Assembly (NCBI GenBank): GCA_948144175.1
Contig: CANXME010000244.1
Span: 1,240,001-1,304,000 of the forward strand
Length of the DNA: 64,000 nucleotides
Origin: Closterium sp. NIES-65
Taxonomy: Eukaryota; Streptophyta; Zygnematophyceae; Desmidiales; Closteriaceae
Reading direction: 5' to 3'
Shown here piece by piece: positions 51,401 through 61,751 of the stretch (positions are counted from its first letter, which is position 1; each line of letters begins with the position of its first letter). The position numbers and the translations under genes are program-made. Under the pieces are notes generated by a model. It did no database searches. It saw only the letters and a program-made list of their open reading frames with translations, and had not been told where the DNA came from.

Positions 51401-54006
51401 GAATTACCCATTTCCCAGAGAGAATGGGTCTGTCTTGTGCGAGTGATGCAGGGACGATCTTCCTGGTGTTGCGGTCTGATAGCGCTTTTAACTCCTTTTC
51501 CATGGCTTCGCGCCACTTTTCTCTGTGTTCCCCCCCCCAGAGCCTGCTTGACAGAGCGAGGCTCTTCAGGTGGCGTCGAAGTCCCGTGCACAGCAGTGAC
51601 GAGCCCCAGAACTTGGAGTCCGCTGGGGGTGTGACGGTTCATCAGGGGATCCTCGGGATAGACTGCTTCGTCTCCCGCTTCAGGATCAAGTGCAAATCCG
51701 GGGCCATAGTGTTCAGAAATGTTGGTGTTGACGGTTTGGGGTGTTACGTAACCAGTGTCGGCGAAATGGTAGTAGGCGTCGGCATTGACGCTGTCGCGAG
51801 GATTTTCGTCGTCCATGGGGATTGGGACGGAGCAGTAGGGAAGGGGTCCAGCAGCTTCGGAGGCGCCGTCGACGTTTTCTTCTTCCCAGTCAGCAGCGTC
51901 GGAGGGTGAAGCGAAGGCTCGGGAGCCAGAAAATCTGCCGGTGGTTTCGACATGGCGTGCGATGTTGTCCAGGTAATGGTTGAGGGTGAGTCGCTCGTAG
52001 AAGATAACATCACGTGCTGCTACTGTTTCCTTTGTGTGGACGTCGAAGATTCGCCAAGCTTCGTAATGTTTTGCCAACCCGAGGTGTAGGCCCCACTGTG
52101 CACGTTGCGAAAATCTTCCTGCGCGTGCAGTGTGTGGGCGGTACTGTACCATACACCCAAAGACTCTTAACATTTTTGTGTTGCCCAGCTTCCCAGTCCA
52201 CAACAGGTGCGGAGATGCGTTGTTGGGCAGTGAAGACGAGGACAGCAAGTTGTGCAGGAGGACAGCGTGGTCCATCGTTGCTGGCCATTCTGAGTTGGGC
52301 AGTCGTGTTCCACGTAGCAGCTTTCGCATGGTTGTCTGCAGGGTCCTGTTCATCCTTTCTGCCACACCCTGCTGTTGGTGAGCGTAAGGGAGAGAGATGA
52401 GGCGTTTGATGCCTCTTTCTGCCAAGAACTGCTTGAAGCGGTGTGACTGGTATTCCATCGCGCCATCTGACTGAAAACTCTTCAGTTTTACTCCCGATTC
52501 TCTTTCAGCGACAGGTAGCCAGGCTGTGAAGGCTTCTAGAGCCATGTCTCGTGACGGTAAGTTAACGTGCCAGACATAACGTGTTGCGGCGTCGATGAAG
52601 GTGATGACGTAGTTCAGATCTTCACGTCCTTCGGTCCGAGGTATGTATAAGATGTCGCTGTAGACTTTCTCGAGTGGTTGATAAACGGGGGCGCTCGGGT
52701 TGTGATGTGACGGGAACGGTTGGTGAGGCAAGTCCGCTTCCGGACAGATGAAGCAAGTGCCGCGTGGTCGTTCGAGTTCGCGTCCGTTGGGAAGAAGTAG
52801 AGCATTCTTGTCTAACACTCCGGCTCGTTTTGTGTTATATAGTGTCTTGTTTCCAGGATGTCCAAGGCGTTGATGCCAAATGTCTTCGGAGGCGCTGTGA
52901 CCGACGGAGCGTTGATAGAAGTCTGCGTTGGCGAAGAAGGCGGCGTGTGTTGCTGCACTTCGATGAACGGCGCGTGGTGCTGGCGTTAACTGTTGGGCAG
53001 CTGTCGGTGGCGTGTCGATGATGGGAGGTGGTGGTGGCACGACGGAGGGACCGGGCTGTGGAGTTTCGGAAGGTGGTTCCACGACGACGGTTGGTTCTTC
53101 GACTACAGGTTCGGTGGTTGTTGGTGCTGTTTCGGGTGTTGTTGTTGTTTCGATGACGGGTACTGACTCGGGTGTTGCTTGTGTTTGCAGGACGGCAAGC
53201 GCGTTGGTACGTTCAGCCTCGGGAATGGTACGGGAGTACCAGAAGCCTTCAGGACTGAAGTTCGGGTCAAGATCTGGCGGGTGCGTCCAAGGTGCGAAGG
53301 CGACTATGCCGTCGCTGTCGGCGGTGCCTTTGTCGGGGACGAAATCAAGAACGAAAACGTCGGCTTGTTGAATTGCGCGGCCGATGAAGACCCCCCCTTT
53401 TCCGTGGTAAAGACGAATTTCCCGGGCGTCGGAGTCACACTCCAGGTGAATGCCTTTCGACATGAGCTGGCTGACGCTCAGTAAGTTAAAGCCAAGGTTG
53501 TCGACGACGAGCACTTTGTTTAATTGAAGAACGACATTCGTTTCATTCGACTGAAGCTCCACGATTCCTTGTTTGTTGGTGCGCAGGTTTTCGTTGTTGG
53601 CGACGGTAATGATGACATCTCGCGGAAGACGTCGTTCACGTTGAAGAAACCGTGATGAAGAATACATATGGTGACCACAACAGCTGTCCAAGAACCATGT
53701 GTCGGGTCCGGTGGGTGCGCTATTTGCGATGGCGGCATACGTTGGATTCACATTAAGGGATGACGGTGGCGGTGACGGTCGCTCGTCGGGACTGTAAGTC
53801 GGTGGTGAACTTGTAATGCATGAGTCGATGTTTGACTCTGTTGTTCGTGCCATGGCGACGATTCTTGGTGTCTGTGCAGGTCCCGAAGTGGAGGTTGATG
53901 GTCGCGTTGAAGTAGTCGTTGAGGCAGTCGCGGGACGTTGTTGAGTTGACGCGATATGAGGAGGCGCTGGTCGCAGATGACGAGAGAATGATGCTGGTTG
54001 TCGTTG
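51401..54006 (-). CDS. Element H protease, integrase and linker
   Basis: In the same frame as gag, from which one TAG separates it. The protease site reads FLDSCCGHHM: catalytic Asp-Ser kept, the following Gly replaced by Cys. GAG-pre-integrase IWHQRLGHPGNKTLYN; zinc-binding CFICPEADLPH. Integrase core: YSDILYIPRT, FQSDGAMEYQ and QGVAERMNRT supply the DDE residues. The linker is rich in Pro/Glu. A run of nine G (complement of 51,530-51,538) marks a frameshift at the RT start (SVKQALGG), and a second shift follows within about 130 bp. Confidence 0.9.
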
Positions 54007-55143
54007 CTAATGAGGGCAGTTGAAGCGTGTATGTCCTGATGTCCGACACAGATGACAGTAAGGAGGTACGTGTCTTCGATTTTGGTAACTTGGCTGTCGT
54101 CGATTGGTGTAAAGAACGACTGGTTGATGATGTCTTTTGTTGTTGCGTTCTTCGAACAGGTCCATTTCCTGCTGCTCGGCGTGAAGTTTGGCGCAGAGAT
54201 GCATCTCGGAGAGTCGACTGTGAGCGCGAAGAAGTGAACGGGTGGTGCGCCATTGAGGTCCAAGGCCGGCGAGAACGACGGTTACAAACGCTTCTTCAGA
54301 TAAGTTTCCTCCGCAGCGAATGAGTCTGTCGCGTAGTCCTTGACAACGTCTGATGTAAGGCATGGCCTTTTCTCCAGGTTGCATTTGAACTGTTGTCAGT
54401 TGTGCCATGAGTCTGCTTTGTGTAACGCTGTCGGATGCTTGATGAATGCTTCGCAGATGCTGATAAGCGAGTTCCGCGGAGTTTGCGTAGTTCCGGTAGA
54501 CGCGGATGCTTTGCTGCTCGTTCGGCGACAAATTTCGAAGAAGTACGGTGTAGGCCATCAGAGAGTGATAAGTATAATTTTCCTTGTCTTTGTCTTCGCC
54601 GTTGTGTGGATATGGCCAGGTAGCGTTGAAGAATCCAAGAAGATTCGCGCCTTCCATCAGGAGTTCAAACTCGAAACTCCAAGAATAGAAGTCTTTCCCG
54701 TTGAATGGTGTGGATGTGTGCAGTCGCAGGATGTTGTTGAACTGTGCTTGTACTTGCAGGACTTCTTCGGCGTCTCGTTTGATGGCGGGAAGAGGAGTCG
54801 CTGGATGGCGAGGCGGCATAAACGTGAAGGAACCAGGTGAGACTGAGTTTGGTGTTTGTTGATTATGTCGTCCGAACGATGAGTTGTCAATACTCATTGG
54901 TGTCGCTCCGTTGTTTACGCTGTTGCTGTTTGCAGGTTGTGAGGACTGCTGCTGCGACATGAAGTTGAAGAATTGCTCCATTAAGCTTGGGTCGAAGCTT
55001 GTTGGCGGCGCTACTGGCGCCTGAGTAGATCGTTCCGTCGCTTCCGGCGTTAATCCGGGCGTTGTTCCTCCTTCGGTCTGCAGCTCGGAGACCGGGGGTA
55101 GAGTAGATCCCGTAGATGACCTTCTTTCTTTGCCACTTGCCAT
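54007..55143 (-). CDS. Element H gag
   Basis: 378 codons starting MASGKERRSSTGSTLPPVSE, about 105 bp inside the 5' LTR. The gag (UBN2-like) region has FNGKDFYSWSFEFELLMEG, YRNYANSAELAYQHLRSI and AGLGPQWRTTRSLL. C-terminal knuckle CHLCRTSGHTRFNC is a canonical CX2CX4HX4C. It ends at TAG (54,007-54,009) followed by CAA CGA; the pol frame continues in phase. Confidence 0.92.
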   Translation of the reverse strand: MASGKERRSSTGSTLPPVSELQTEGGTTPGLTPEATERSTQAPVAPPTSFDPSLMEQFFNFMSQQQSSQPANSNSVNNGATPMSIDNSSFGRHNQQTPNSVSPGSFTFMPPRHPATPLPAIKRDAEEVLQVQAQFNNILRLHTSTPFNGKDFYSWSFEFELLMEGANLLGFFNATWPYPHNGEDKDKENYTYHSLMAYTVLLRNLSPNEQQSIRVYRNYANSAELAYQHLRSIHQASDSVTQSRLMAQLTTVQMQPGEKAMPYIRRCQGLRDRLIRCGGNLSEEAFVTVVLAGLGPQWRTTRSLLRAHSRLSEMHLCAKLHAEQQEMDLFEERNNKRHHQPVVLYTNRRQPSYQNRRHVPPYCHLCRTSGHTRFNCPH

Positions 55144-55249
55144 GTCTTGCCTTTCTTGAATAAAGGTTGAACTTCTTGTTTGCTTGCAGATTGGTAGCCT
55201 GAGAGAGGCTTAGTGACGAGAGCCTTGTTCTCTGACTGCTCTCATACCA

Positions 55250-55649
55250 TGTTGGGCTGAGAATTTCAGCCTTAGGATCTTTGCAGAGAATAGGCTAGTA
55301 GGTGCTAGAGTAGCACAGCGGAAGACTTGAGTGAATGTACTTGTGCTGGTGTGTGAGAACAAGTAATTGATTAAAGCAGAGAGCATACAGGAATATATAG
55401 GAAAGATAGATTACAGGAAGCGGTTGTGTTTATCGAGACGCGTAACGCTTCGACTATCGAGGCGGTTACTGTTCACTGAAGCGTCGCTTGCTGTTACGTA
55501 ACCTCCAGGCGGTTACAGCTCGTAATCTCCAGTTGCGGTTTGATGTGGTACGCGCCCTTTCGACTTCGTACCCCTTTTGTTGTGCTTCAGTATCGGGTGA
55601 GGTTCGATACTACAGAAACGCACTAAGTCATGCGTTTATATTCCCAACA
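55250..55649 (-). repeat. 5' LTR of element H
   Basis: 400 bp. The adjoining ctcatacca is the complement of the primer-binding site tggtatgagagcag. Confidence 0.95.
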
Positions 55650-55654
55650 CGGTC

Positions 55655-56004
55655 ATCGTCCACGTCGACCGGTCAACGTCATTATTCGGGCAAAAAAATA
55701 TACCCTCTCAGGTGGTATGCCATTCAGGGAGTCATCAACCCTAAACACCAAGCGGCAAGGTGTTTAGGGTTGATGCTGCTCATTGGTGTGTATTATTTTT
55801 TCCTGGCGTATTTTTGGGAGGGGTCAACCCTAAACACGGGAACCCGTTTGGTGTTTAGGTAAGATCCATTCCCATCGGGTTTTTTTTTTTAGTACGCATT
55901 TTCGAGTGAGATCAATCCTAAACACTTTGCCACATGGTGTTTTGGGTTGATACTTCCCCAATCGGATTTTAGACCAATCATTTTCGACTTCCTAACGAGC
56001 AGAA
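55655..56004. repeat. Three consecutive hairpins with CCCTAAACAC arms
   Basis: Hairpin 1 (55,731-55,775) has 17-bp perfect arms catcaaccctaaacacc and ggtgtttagggttgatg around aagcggcaa. Hairpin 2 (55,807-55,860) has ccctaaacac with gtgtttagg. Hairpin 3 (55,911-55,952) has atcctaaacact with ggtgttttgggttgat. Each arm contains or nearly contains the plant telomere unit ccctaaa. Lies between the right LTR of H and the right inverted repeat. Confidence 0.8.
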
Positions 56005-56100
56005 TAAGTGAACGCTCTCAGATTGGAAATCCACGTAACTAGTCCCCAGCAGCGCTAACAGTGTCTTCGGAGCGAAGTTCGTCCAGTAATTGCTGCATTT
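56005..56100 (-). repeat. Right inverted repeat flanking the element H insertion
   Basis: Reverse complement of 47,890-47,985. On the minus strand its outer part reads QLLDELRSEDTVSAAG and joins, through 56,100-56,178, copia RT residues VYVDDILLFSELSAMIERV, so RT sequence runs on the minus strand up to about 56,178. Confidence 0.75.
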
Positions 56101-57003
56101 CCAGCATCTCCTCCACACGTTCAATCATCGCAGACAACTCAGAGAAGAGCAGGATGTCGTCCACGTACACGAGAAGTATTGTGAGGGGCTGGCTGAGAAG
56201 TATGGGCTGCAAGATGCAGGAAAGCCAGCCACCCCGCTGCCTTCGGGGTTCACTGTGGAGCCCTGTGCTGATGAGGAGTGGTGGGGGAGAGTGACAGGAA
56301 GTTGTTTCACTCCATGGTGGGGGCACTCAACTATGCGGCTAACCACACGCGGCCTGACATTGCCTTTGCTACATCCAGGCTTGCGAGTGTGGTTTCATGC
56401 CCAAGTCATGAGCAGCTGGAAGCGGCCAAGAGGTTGGTCCGCTATGTGAGCGCTATAGCATCAGTGGGCTTGGAGTACAGTGCTGTGCGACAGAGGCTAC
56501 AGAGGGGTGCAGCTGATTTGAGCAAGGGGGAGATGCGCTTGACTTGCTACACGGACGCTAGCTTCAACTCAGTGAAGACGGATGGCACCAGCATTGGAGG
56601 CTATGTGTGCCTCTTTGGAGGTGGTGCAGTGAGCTGGCGCAGCAAGAAGCAGAACGAGGTGGGGTTGTCCTCGTGTGAGACAGAGTACATGGCCCTGCAT
56701 CATGGGGCAAAGGAGGTGGTGTGGCTGAGGCGTTTGTTGGAGGAAATCGGAGTGTGTCAGAGGGAGCCGACTATGATTTTCTGTGACAATGAGTCGGCGG
56801 TGAAGCTTGCGAAGAATGCTTGTCTTCATGGCTTGACAAAGCACATCAGGCCAAAGTGGCATTGGACAAGGAGGCTCCTGGACAAGGAGGTGCGGCTGGA
56901 GATTGTGAAGACCCAGCAGCAGGCGGCTGACATTCTCACCAAGCGCCTGGCAGAACCTGAGCATTAGAAGGGCACGAAGCTTGCGGGAATGAGTGTGGAT
57001 TGA
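56101..57003 (+). pseudogene. Copia fragment K: RT end and RNase H, with an inverted RT piece
   Basis: Plus strand from about 56,178: EKYGLQDAGKPATPLPSGF, MVGALNYAANHTRPDIAF, RNase H CYTDASFNS, SSCETEYMAL, IFCDNESAVKLAKNA, QQAADILTKRL. A TAG at about 56,965 replaces the expected Trp before KGTKLAGMSVD. Just upstream (56,039-56,178) the RT catalytic region with YVDD lies on the opposite strand, implying an inversion or rearranged junction. Closest in the window to element O. Confidence 0.85.
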
Positions 57004-57931
57004 GGGTGCTTGCTTGAGTTATGGCATGTGGGATGATGGTTGGCAGCCAGGGGGGGAGTTTGTTGTGTGATGCAACCATATGCATTCACGTCTGTCTGCC
57101 TCCCATCATGTGTTTGTGCGTTGCATGCGTGGTGTGAGCGTGTGCAAGAAATTTGTGTCTTGTGTGGTTTGGATTTTCTGTGTGTGTGTGTGTGTGTGTA
57201 TGTTATTTGGCTTGAGCAGATATCTGAAGTGATTCCTCTACTCAAGAGCTTTCCGACGAACCATGAATCGTCGCGATCGGAGCACAACCAAGAAAGTTAC
57301 GAATATTGGAGTTCGTATGCTTATATATTTTGGTTGCAGCTACTTTGGGAAGTTGTGGCATTGAATCAATATGGGGTACAGATTTGTGGGGGTTGGGAAA
57401 TTCGAACCCATCACTGTAGATGCTGCCAAGAGGTTGGGTGAAGCCAAACCAGGTTGGTAAGTGTGGCCAAGTTGTGGTGAGGTGGATGGCATGGGTTGGA
57501 AAGTGACAAAGGTCAAAGTTTGTTGCCTATGGGGAAGGGAATTGTGTGGCATGGGGTTTCCTTGGTTGGGGACTCTCTCTTGGGACCTTCCCTCTCGTCC
57601 TCCTCTTCCCCTCCTACCAGGTTTAGTGCTACTCTAATGTTCTTTTGTGGGACTTGTGAGTTAATTGTGATTGAGTTAAATTTCTGTGGCAGCATACCCC
57701 CTAGTGCGCCGAAAAGCATAACTCGAGATATGCTTCATATTTTGATACGTTGGGAAATGTAGCCACGGTCTAAGGCTACAAAATATTCGAATTTCGTGGG
57801 ATTCTAACAGTGCACCTTTCGTCGACAACGTTTCTTGTGAAGTCGACGTTTCTGTCCAGAAATTGAGACCAACGGTTTTGAGAAATTTGGGCACCTAATC
57901 TTCATAGACTCCGTCCTTAGTCTCTAACACG
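57004..57931 (+). repeat. Element K 3' LTR region and unassigned sequence
   Basis: Purine tract cagggggggag at 57,047-57,058, then an LTR start tgttgtgtgatgcaacc at about 57,061, like the O LTR (tgttggtgcaaccc). A (TG)n run lies at 57,177-57,200. The LTR end cannot be fixed. 57,420-57,931 shows no gene. Confidence 0.55.
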
Positions 57932-59430
57932 AAGATGACCACTCTTCGGATGTTACTACACGTAGCAGCACAGAGAGACTACGAGTTACACTCTCTCGAC
58001 TTCTCCACTGCTCTCCTTCAGGGTAGCTTACACGAGGAGGTCTGGGTGCGTCGTCCCTCTGCCTTCACTGACACTTTCCCTCTTGGGACCCAGTGGAGGC
58101 TGAGGCAACCTGTCTACGGTCTTTGTCAGGCTCCTCGTGAGTGGCACGACACTCTTCGTTCTACCCTCTCTGACCTTGGGTTCCAGCCGTCTTCTGCCGA
58201 CCCGTCGCTGTTCGTTCGTCGTGGCTCCACATCGTTCTTTATTCTGGTCTACGTCGACGACCTGGTTTTCGCCACTGCTGACAGGGTTGCCTTGGCAGAC
58301 GTGAAGTCCGAACTGTAGAAGAGACACACATGCACTGACCTTGGCGAGCTGCGCCACTACCTTGGCCTGCAGATCACCAGGGACAGAGCTGCTCGCACCA
58401 TTACACTCTCACAGTCACACAAGGTGCAGCAGGTACTTCAGCGGTTCGAGCTTCAGCACTCCACAGTATAGCGCACACCTCTTGCTATTGACCACAGACT
58501 TACTGGACCCTTTCCTGACGAGCCGTTTGAGTCTAGTGGTCCCTACGCAGAGCTGGTGGGATGCCTCATGTACCTGATGACTTGCACTCGCCCGGACCTC
58601 GCCTTCCCTCTCAGCATCCTTGCTCGCTTTGTTGCGCCAGGGAGACACCATCCTGTTCACTGGACGGCAGCTGTGAGGGTGGCGAAGTACCTAGCGATGA
58701 CATCACGCGTGGGGCTAGTTCTTGGAGGGCATCAGCCTGTCGTACTTACTGGTCACTGTGACTCTTCTTACACAGAAGACGCTGAGACTCATAGGTCTAC
58801 TCAGGGGTACTGTTTCAGCTTGGGTTCTGGAGCTGTTTCGTGGCGGTCCACGCGCTCCTCTTCGGTCTCGACCTCTACAACTAAGGGTGAGATCTACGCT
58901 GGTGCCATGGCGGCACAGGAGCTGCGTTGGTTGACCTTCTTGCTCGCCGACCTTGGTGAGCGGCCGAGCTCTGCACCGACCTTGTTCACTGACAACAAGG
59001 TGTCGATTCTCCTTTGTCGAGAGCTGCGACTGGAGAGTAGAGTGAAGCACATTAACGTCAGGTACTTTCTTCTGCGAGAGTTGCAGAGACGTGGACAGGC
59101 TCGCTTCGAGTTTGTGAAGTCTGAGGCCAAAACTGCAGACATCTTCACCAAGGCGCTTCCGCCTTTTGACCACCATAGGTGTTGTGTGCAGTTAGGCCTT
59201 GTTGACACAGTTTCTAGTCGTGTATAGGCTTGAGTCTACTATTTCCTTTGCTTGTACTCTTGCTATACACACTTGCGAACTCTCGAACTGGCCTTGTGGC
59301 CCCTGTTGCTTGTGCTCAGAGAGTGTGGTGACGTTGTGATCCACCCTGAGCTTTGTTTCTTTGTGACTGGTCTTGTGACCGTACACTTTTGGTTTTGCTT
59401 GACACCCCTTACTTAGGCTATGGGGGTGTG
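57932..59430 (+). pseudogene. 5'-truncated copia L: RT, RNase H and 3' untranslated block
   Basis: Begins abruptly in RT at KMTTLRMLLHVAAQRDYELH with no gag, protease or integrase. RT: SLDFSTALLQGSLHEE, catalytic YVDDLVF. Two TAGs (about 58,317 and 58,468). RNase H is a 223-codon open frame (GHCDSSYTEDAETH, TKGEIYAGAM, LFTDNKVSI, AKTADIFTKAL). 3' block with ggccttgtggcc, gtgatccaccctgagc and ggtcttgtgacc. A relative of the A-E family. Confidence 0.87.
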
Positions 59431-59537
59431 TCAAATGTTGTAGCCTGTAGTGAGGTTTGTCTTAGGGGGTACAGATGTTAGGGTTTGTTATATAGTACCC
59501 CAACCCACATCAATGCACTAACACTTTCATTCTTAAC
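59431..59537 (+). repeat. 3' LTR of element L
   Basis: Starts tgtcaaatgttgtagcc after ctatgggggtg and ends ttcattcttaaca. No 5' partner in the window. Confidence 0.75.
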
Positions 59538-59639
59538 AGGGAGTTCTTCCAGTTGGGTTGTGGCGAGAGTTTCCGATTTCGGATTTTCTTTTTTTTCGTC
59601 AAACCTAACCAGCCCTCGCTTTTCCCATGGTGGACTCAG

Positions 59640-60226
59640 GAACTAACGAGCAAGAATGATTGCATTGAGTAAGAAGGTGATACAAGTACTAGCCCTACCG
59701 TGATTTGGGTTGTACCCCATATGGACTACCCCACTACAACCTACACAGCAATATAACAGTTTGACACACCCCCATAAGAAAATGCAAAGCAAGCTCAGGG
59801 TGGATCACAAAGTCACCACACACTCTGAGCACAAGCAAATGGTCACAACAAGGCTAGTTCATATGCAGAGTTATATAAGTGAGAATAAGCAGTACAATGA
59901 TCACAACCTATCAAGTGTAAGCATGCAGGTATAACTATATAGATCAAAGCGCAAGGCCTAAAACAGTACAGAAACGCTGATGATCACAAGGCTGAAGTGC
60001 CTTGGTGAATATATCAGCAGTGTTGGCCCGAGTGGCCTCGTAAGCAAGACGGAGCTGACCACGCTGCTGCAACTCTCAAGCAGAAAGTAACGCAGAGCGA
60101 TATGCTTCGTCCTGTGCTCCAGTCAGTGCTCCTGACACAAGGCAATCATGGCCTTGTAGTCTACGTACAGAACCGGAGGATAACTAGGCGGCTCTTCCAA
60201 GTCAGTCGCCAGGTAGGTGAGCCAGC
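59640..60226 (-). pseudogene. Copia fragment M: 3' LTR, 3' block and RNase H end
   Basis: Plus strand: LTR-like 59,670-59,764 (ending cagtttgaca), complement of the polypurine tract, then the complement of the family 3' block. 59,985-60,226 encodes on the minus strand the RNase H end (VLYVDYKAMIAL-, RYFL- and NTADIFTKALQP-like segments, with stops). Cut at about 60,226. Confidence 0.72.
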
Positions 60227-60228
60227 AT

Positions 60229-60520
60229 AACTGAGTTCAAACTGAGTACAAGTACTAACCCTAATTGGGTTGTACCCCAAATAGGCTACCCCACTACAAC
60301 GTATACAACATAAGTAGCATTATGGTTTGACACACCCCATAGGCAAAGTGGGGGAGAACAAGGGGTCACAAGACCAGTCAAGAAAATCAAAGCAAGCTCA
60401 GGGTGGATCACGAAGTCTCCACACACTCTGAGCACAAGCAAATGGTCACAAGGCGGGTCCACAAACAGAGTTCTATAAAATACAGCAAACAGTGTAGTGA
60501 TCTGTCAAACTAAAAATATA
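60229..60520 (-). repeat. Copia fragment N: 3' LTR and 3' untranslated block
   Basis: LTR-like 60,229-60,335 ending ggtttgaca, then the complement of the conserved 3' block (ggggtcacaagaccagtc, ctcagggtggatcac). No coding part. Confidence 0.7.
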
Positions 60521-60527
60521 TGCTAGT

Positions 60528-60612
60528 TCTGTATAGGCTATCCTGGGGTAGCCCATATGGGGTACAACCCAATGTTAGGGTTAGTACTTGTTGTCAGAAT
60601 GTTATTGTTCTG
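60528..60612 (+). repeat. LTR fragments in plus orientation
   Basis: ggctatcctggggtagccca through tacttgt is an internal LTR piece. It is followed at 60,595 by tgtcagaatgttat, the start of another LTR like the solo LTR of element A. Confidence 0.6.
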
Positions 60613-61439
60613 GGTCGTGCAGCTTCTGTGTGCCGTCCCCTGCTCCTCCTCCTCCGTCTCCCAGTGCTGCAGCTGCCGCTGAGGGGGGTGGACCTGTTGG
60701 AGCCGTCGGAGTGGTACTAAGGGGGGTGAAGGGGGAATGGAGCTAGGGGTGAAGCAGGGGGTGTGTGTCAGGGGGGGTGTGACTGTTTGGGAAGGTTGAA
60801 CGGAGGTTGCCGTCGTGTCGCCAGCAGCACCTGTAGTCTGGGGAGTTGCTCCGGTAGCCCAGTCGCAGCCACCTGTGCCTGTTATAGTCACAGTAGGCTC
60901 CAATGTGCCTAAAACGAAAGATAGAGTGCACAGTCGGATTTCTGCACAGCGGCTTCAAACGTTCATATCGTTCTGGTCACAGCTTCAAATGACTTGATTC
61001 AACTTGGATCTGGAGCGTCTTATTGTCACCTACAATAGGCAGTTTAGATCGCACGATTTGATCAAGTATTGACGACACAACGTTGGTTTGAACGAACGGC
61101 ACTATGGCAGCCACTATAGTCTTAGAACACAAGATAGAAAGAGTTAGGAAGAGTTACGAGTTGGGAATGACTCCCAGCTCCTACAAACCCCAAGAGCCGA
61201 GGTACAGTGATGTGGAACAGTGCCACACTGTCCCCAACCACGAAGGGTCTCGAAACTACCCTTCACTAGGGCCTACACCAAGTGAAATGTTACACTACAC
61301 AAAGTAATGTAACTATCTTCAATATCTTGAGGTGTACCCTTTTGGCGAGCTTCGAAATCACTTGAGGCTTGACACCAAGGCTCGGGCTCTTCATCACAAA
61401 CTCATCCTTGAGTTCTTGATGGGTCTGCTGCACACACCT
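60613..61439. other. Unassigned sequence, partly GC-rich retroelement-like
   Basis: 60,613-60,900 is GC-rich with (ggggg) runs, resembling the copia linker composition but without a clear match. 60,900-61,439 contains no recognised gene; a 67-codon frame at 61,104-61,307 has no known domain. Confidence 0.35.
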
Positions 61440-61709
61440 GCGACACACCGAACGTTCGACACAGGACAAAATAGAAACCGCGCACGACAAAATAGAAACC
61501 GCGCGCTAGACATAAACGACCGCGTAACACGCGTCTAGCGATAACTCGCTATTGACTCGACACACACACTCGACATCATGACTCAACATTCACATACAAT
61601 TATAAACATGAAATATATATTATCCCATGCCCTCATACCATTCCATACACACACACACATGCATGCACACGGACAACAAGCCGAGTGCAAACCATAGGGT
61701 TGCACCAAC
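61440..61709 (-). repeat. 3' LTR of element O (outer end uncertain)
   Basis: On the minus strand, the purine tract gagggggag (complement 61,711-61,719) is followed by tgttggtgcaaccctatgg. Contains (TG)n (complement of cacacacac at 61,652-61,662) and a direct repeat of gacaaaatagaaaccgcgc (61,464-61,482 and 61,487-61,505), possibly enhancer-like. The LTR end is not defined. Confidence 0.6.
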
Positions 61710-61751
61710 AAACTCCCCCTCGGATTGTTGGCCTTAGGATATGTTGCTCTC

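Larger units (their letters stand above)
48054..55649 (-). mobile_element. Copia LTR retrotransposon H, young, minus strand
   Basis: 400-bp LTRs at 48,054-48,453 and 55,250-55,649 start tgttgggctgagaatttc and end ttatattcccaaca; four differences (1%). Duplications cggtc at 48,049-48,053 and 55,650-55,654. The primer-binding site tggtatgagagc is adjacent to the right LTR. Not closely related to the A-E family: longer LTRs, canonical CCHC knuckle, moderate GC. Contains element I in its RNase H. Confidence 0.95.

Noticed and set aside
55731-55952. Interstitial telomere array
   Set aside because: The ccctaaa units are in palindromes, not head-to-tail tandem order.
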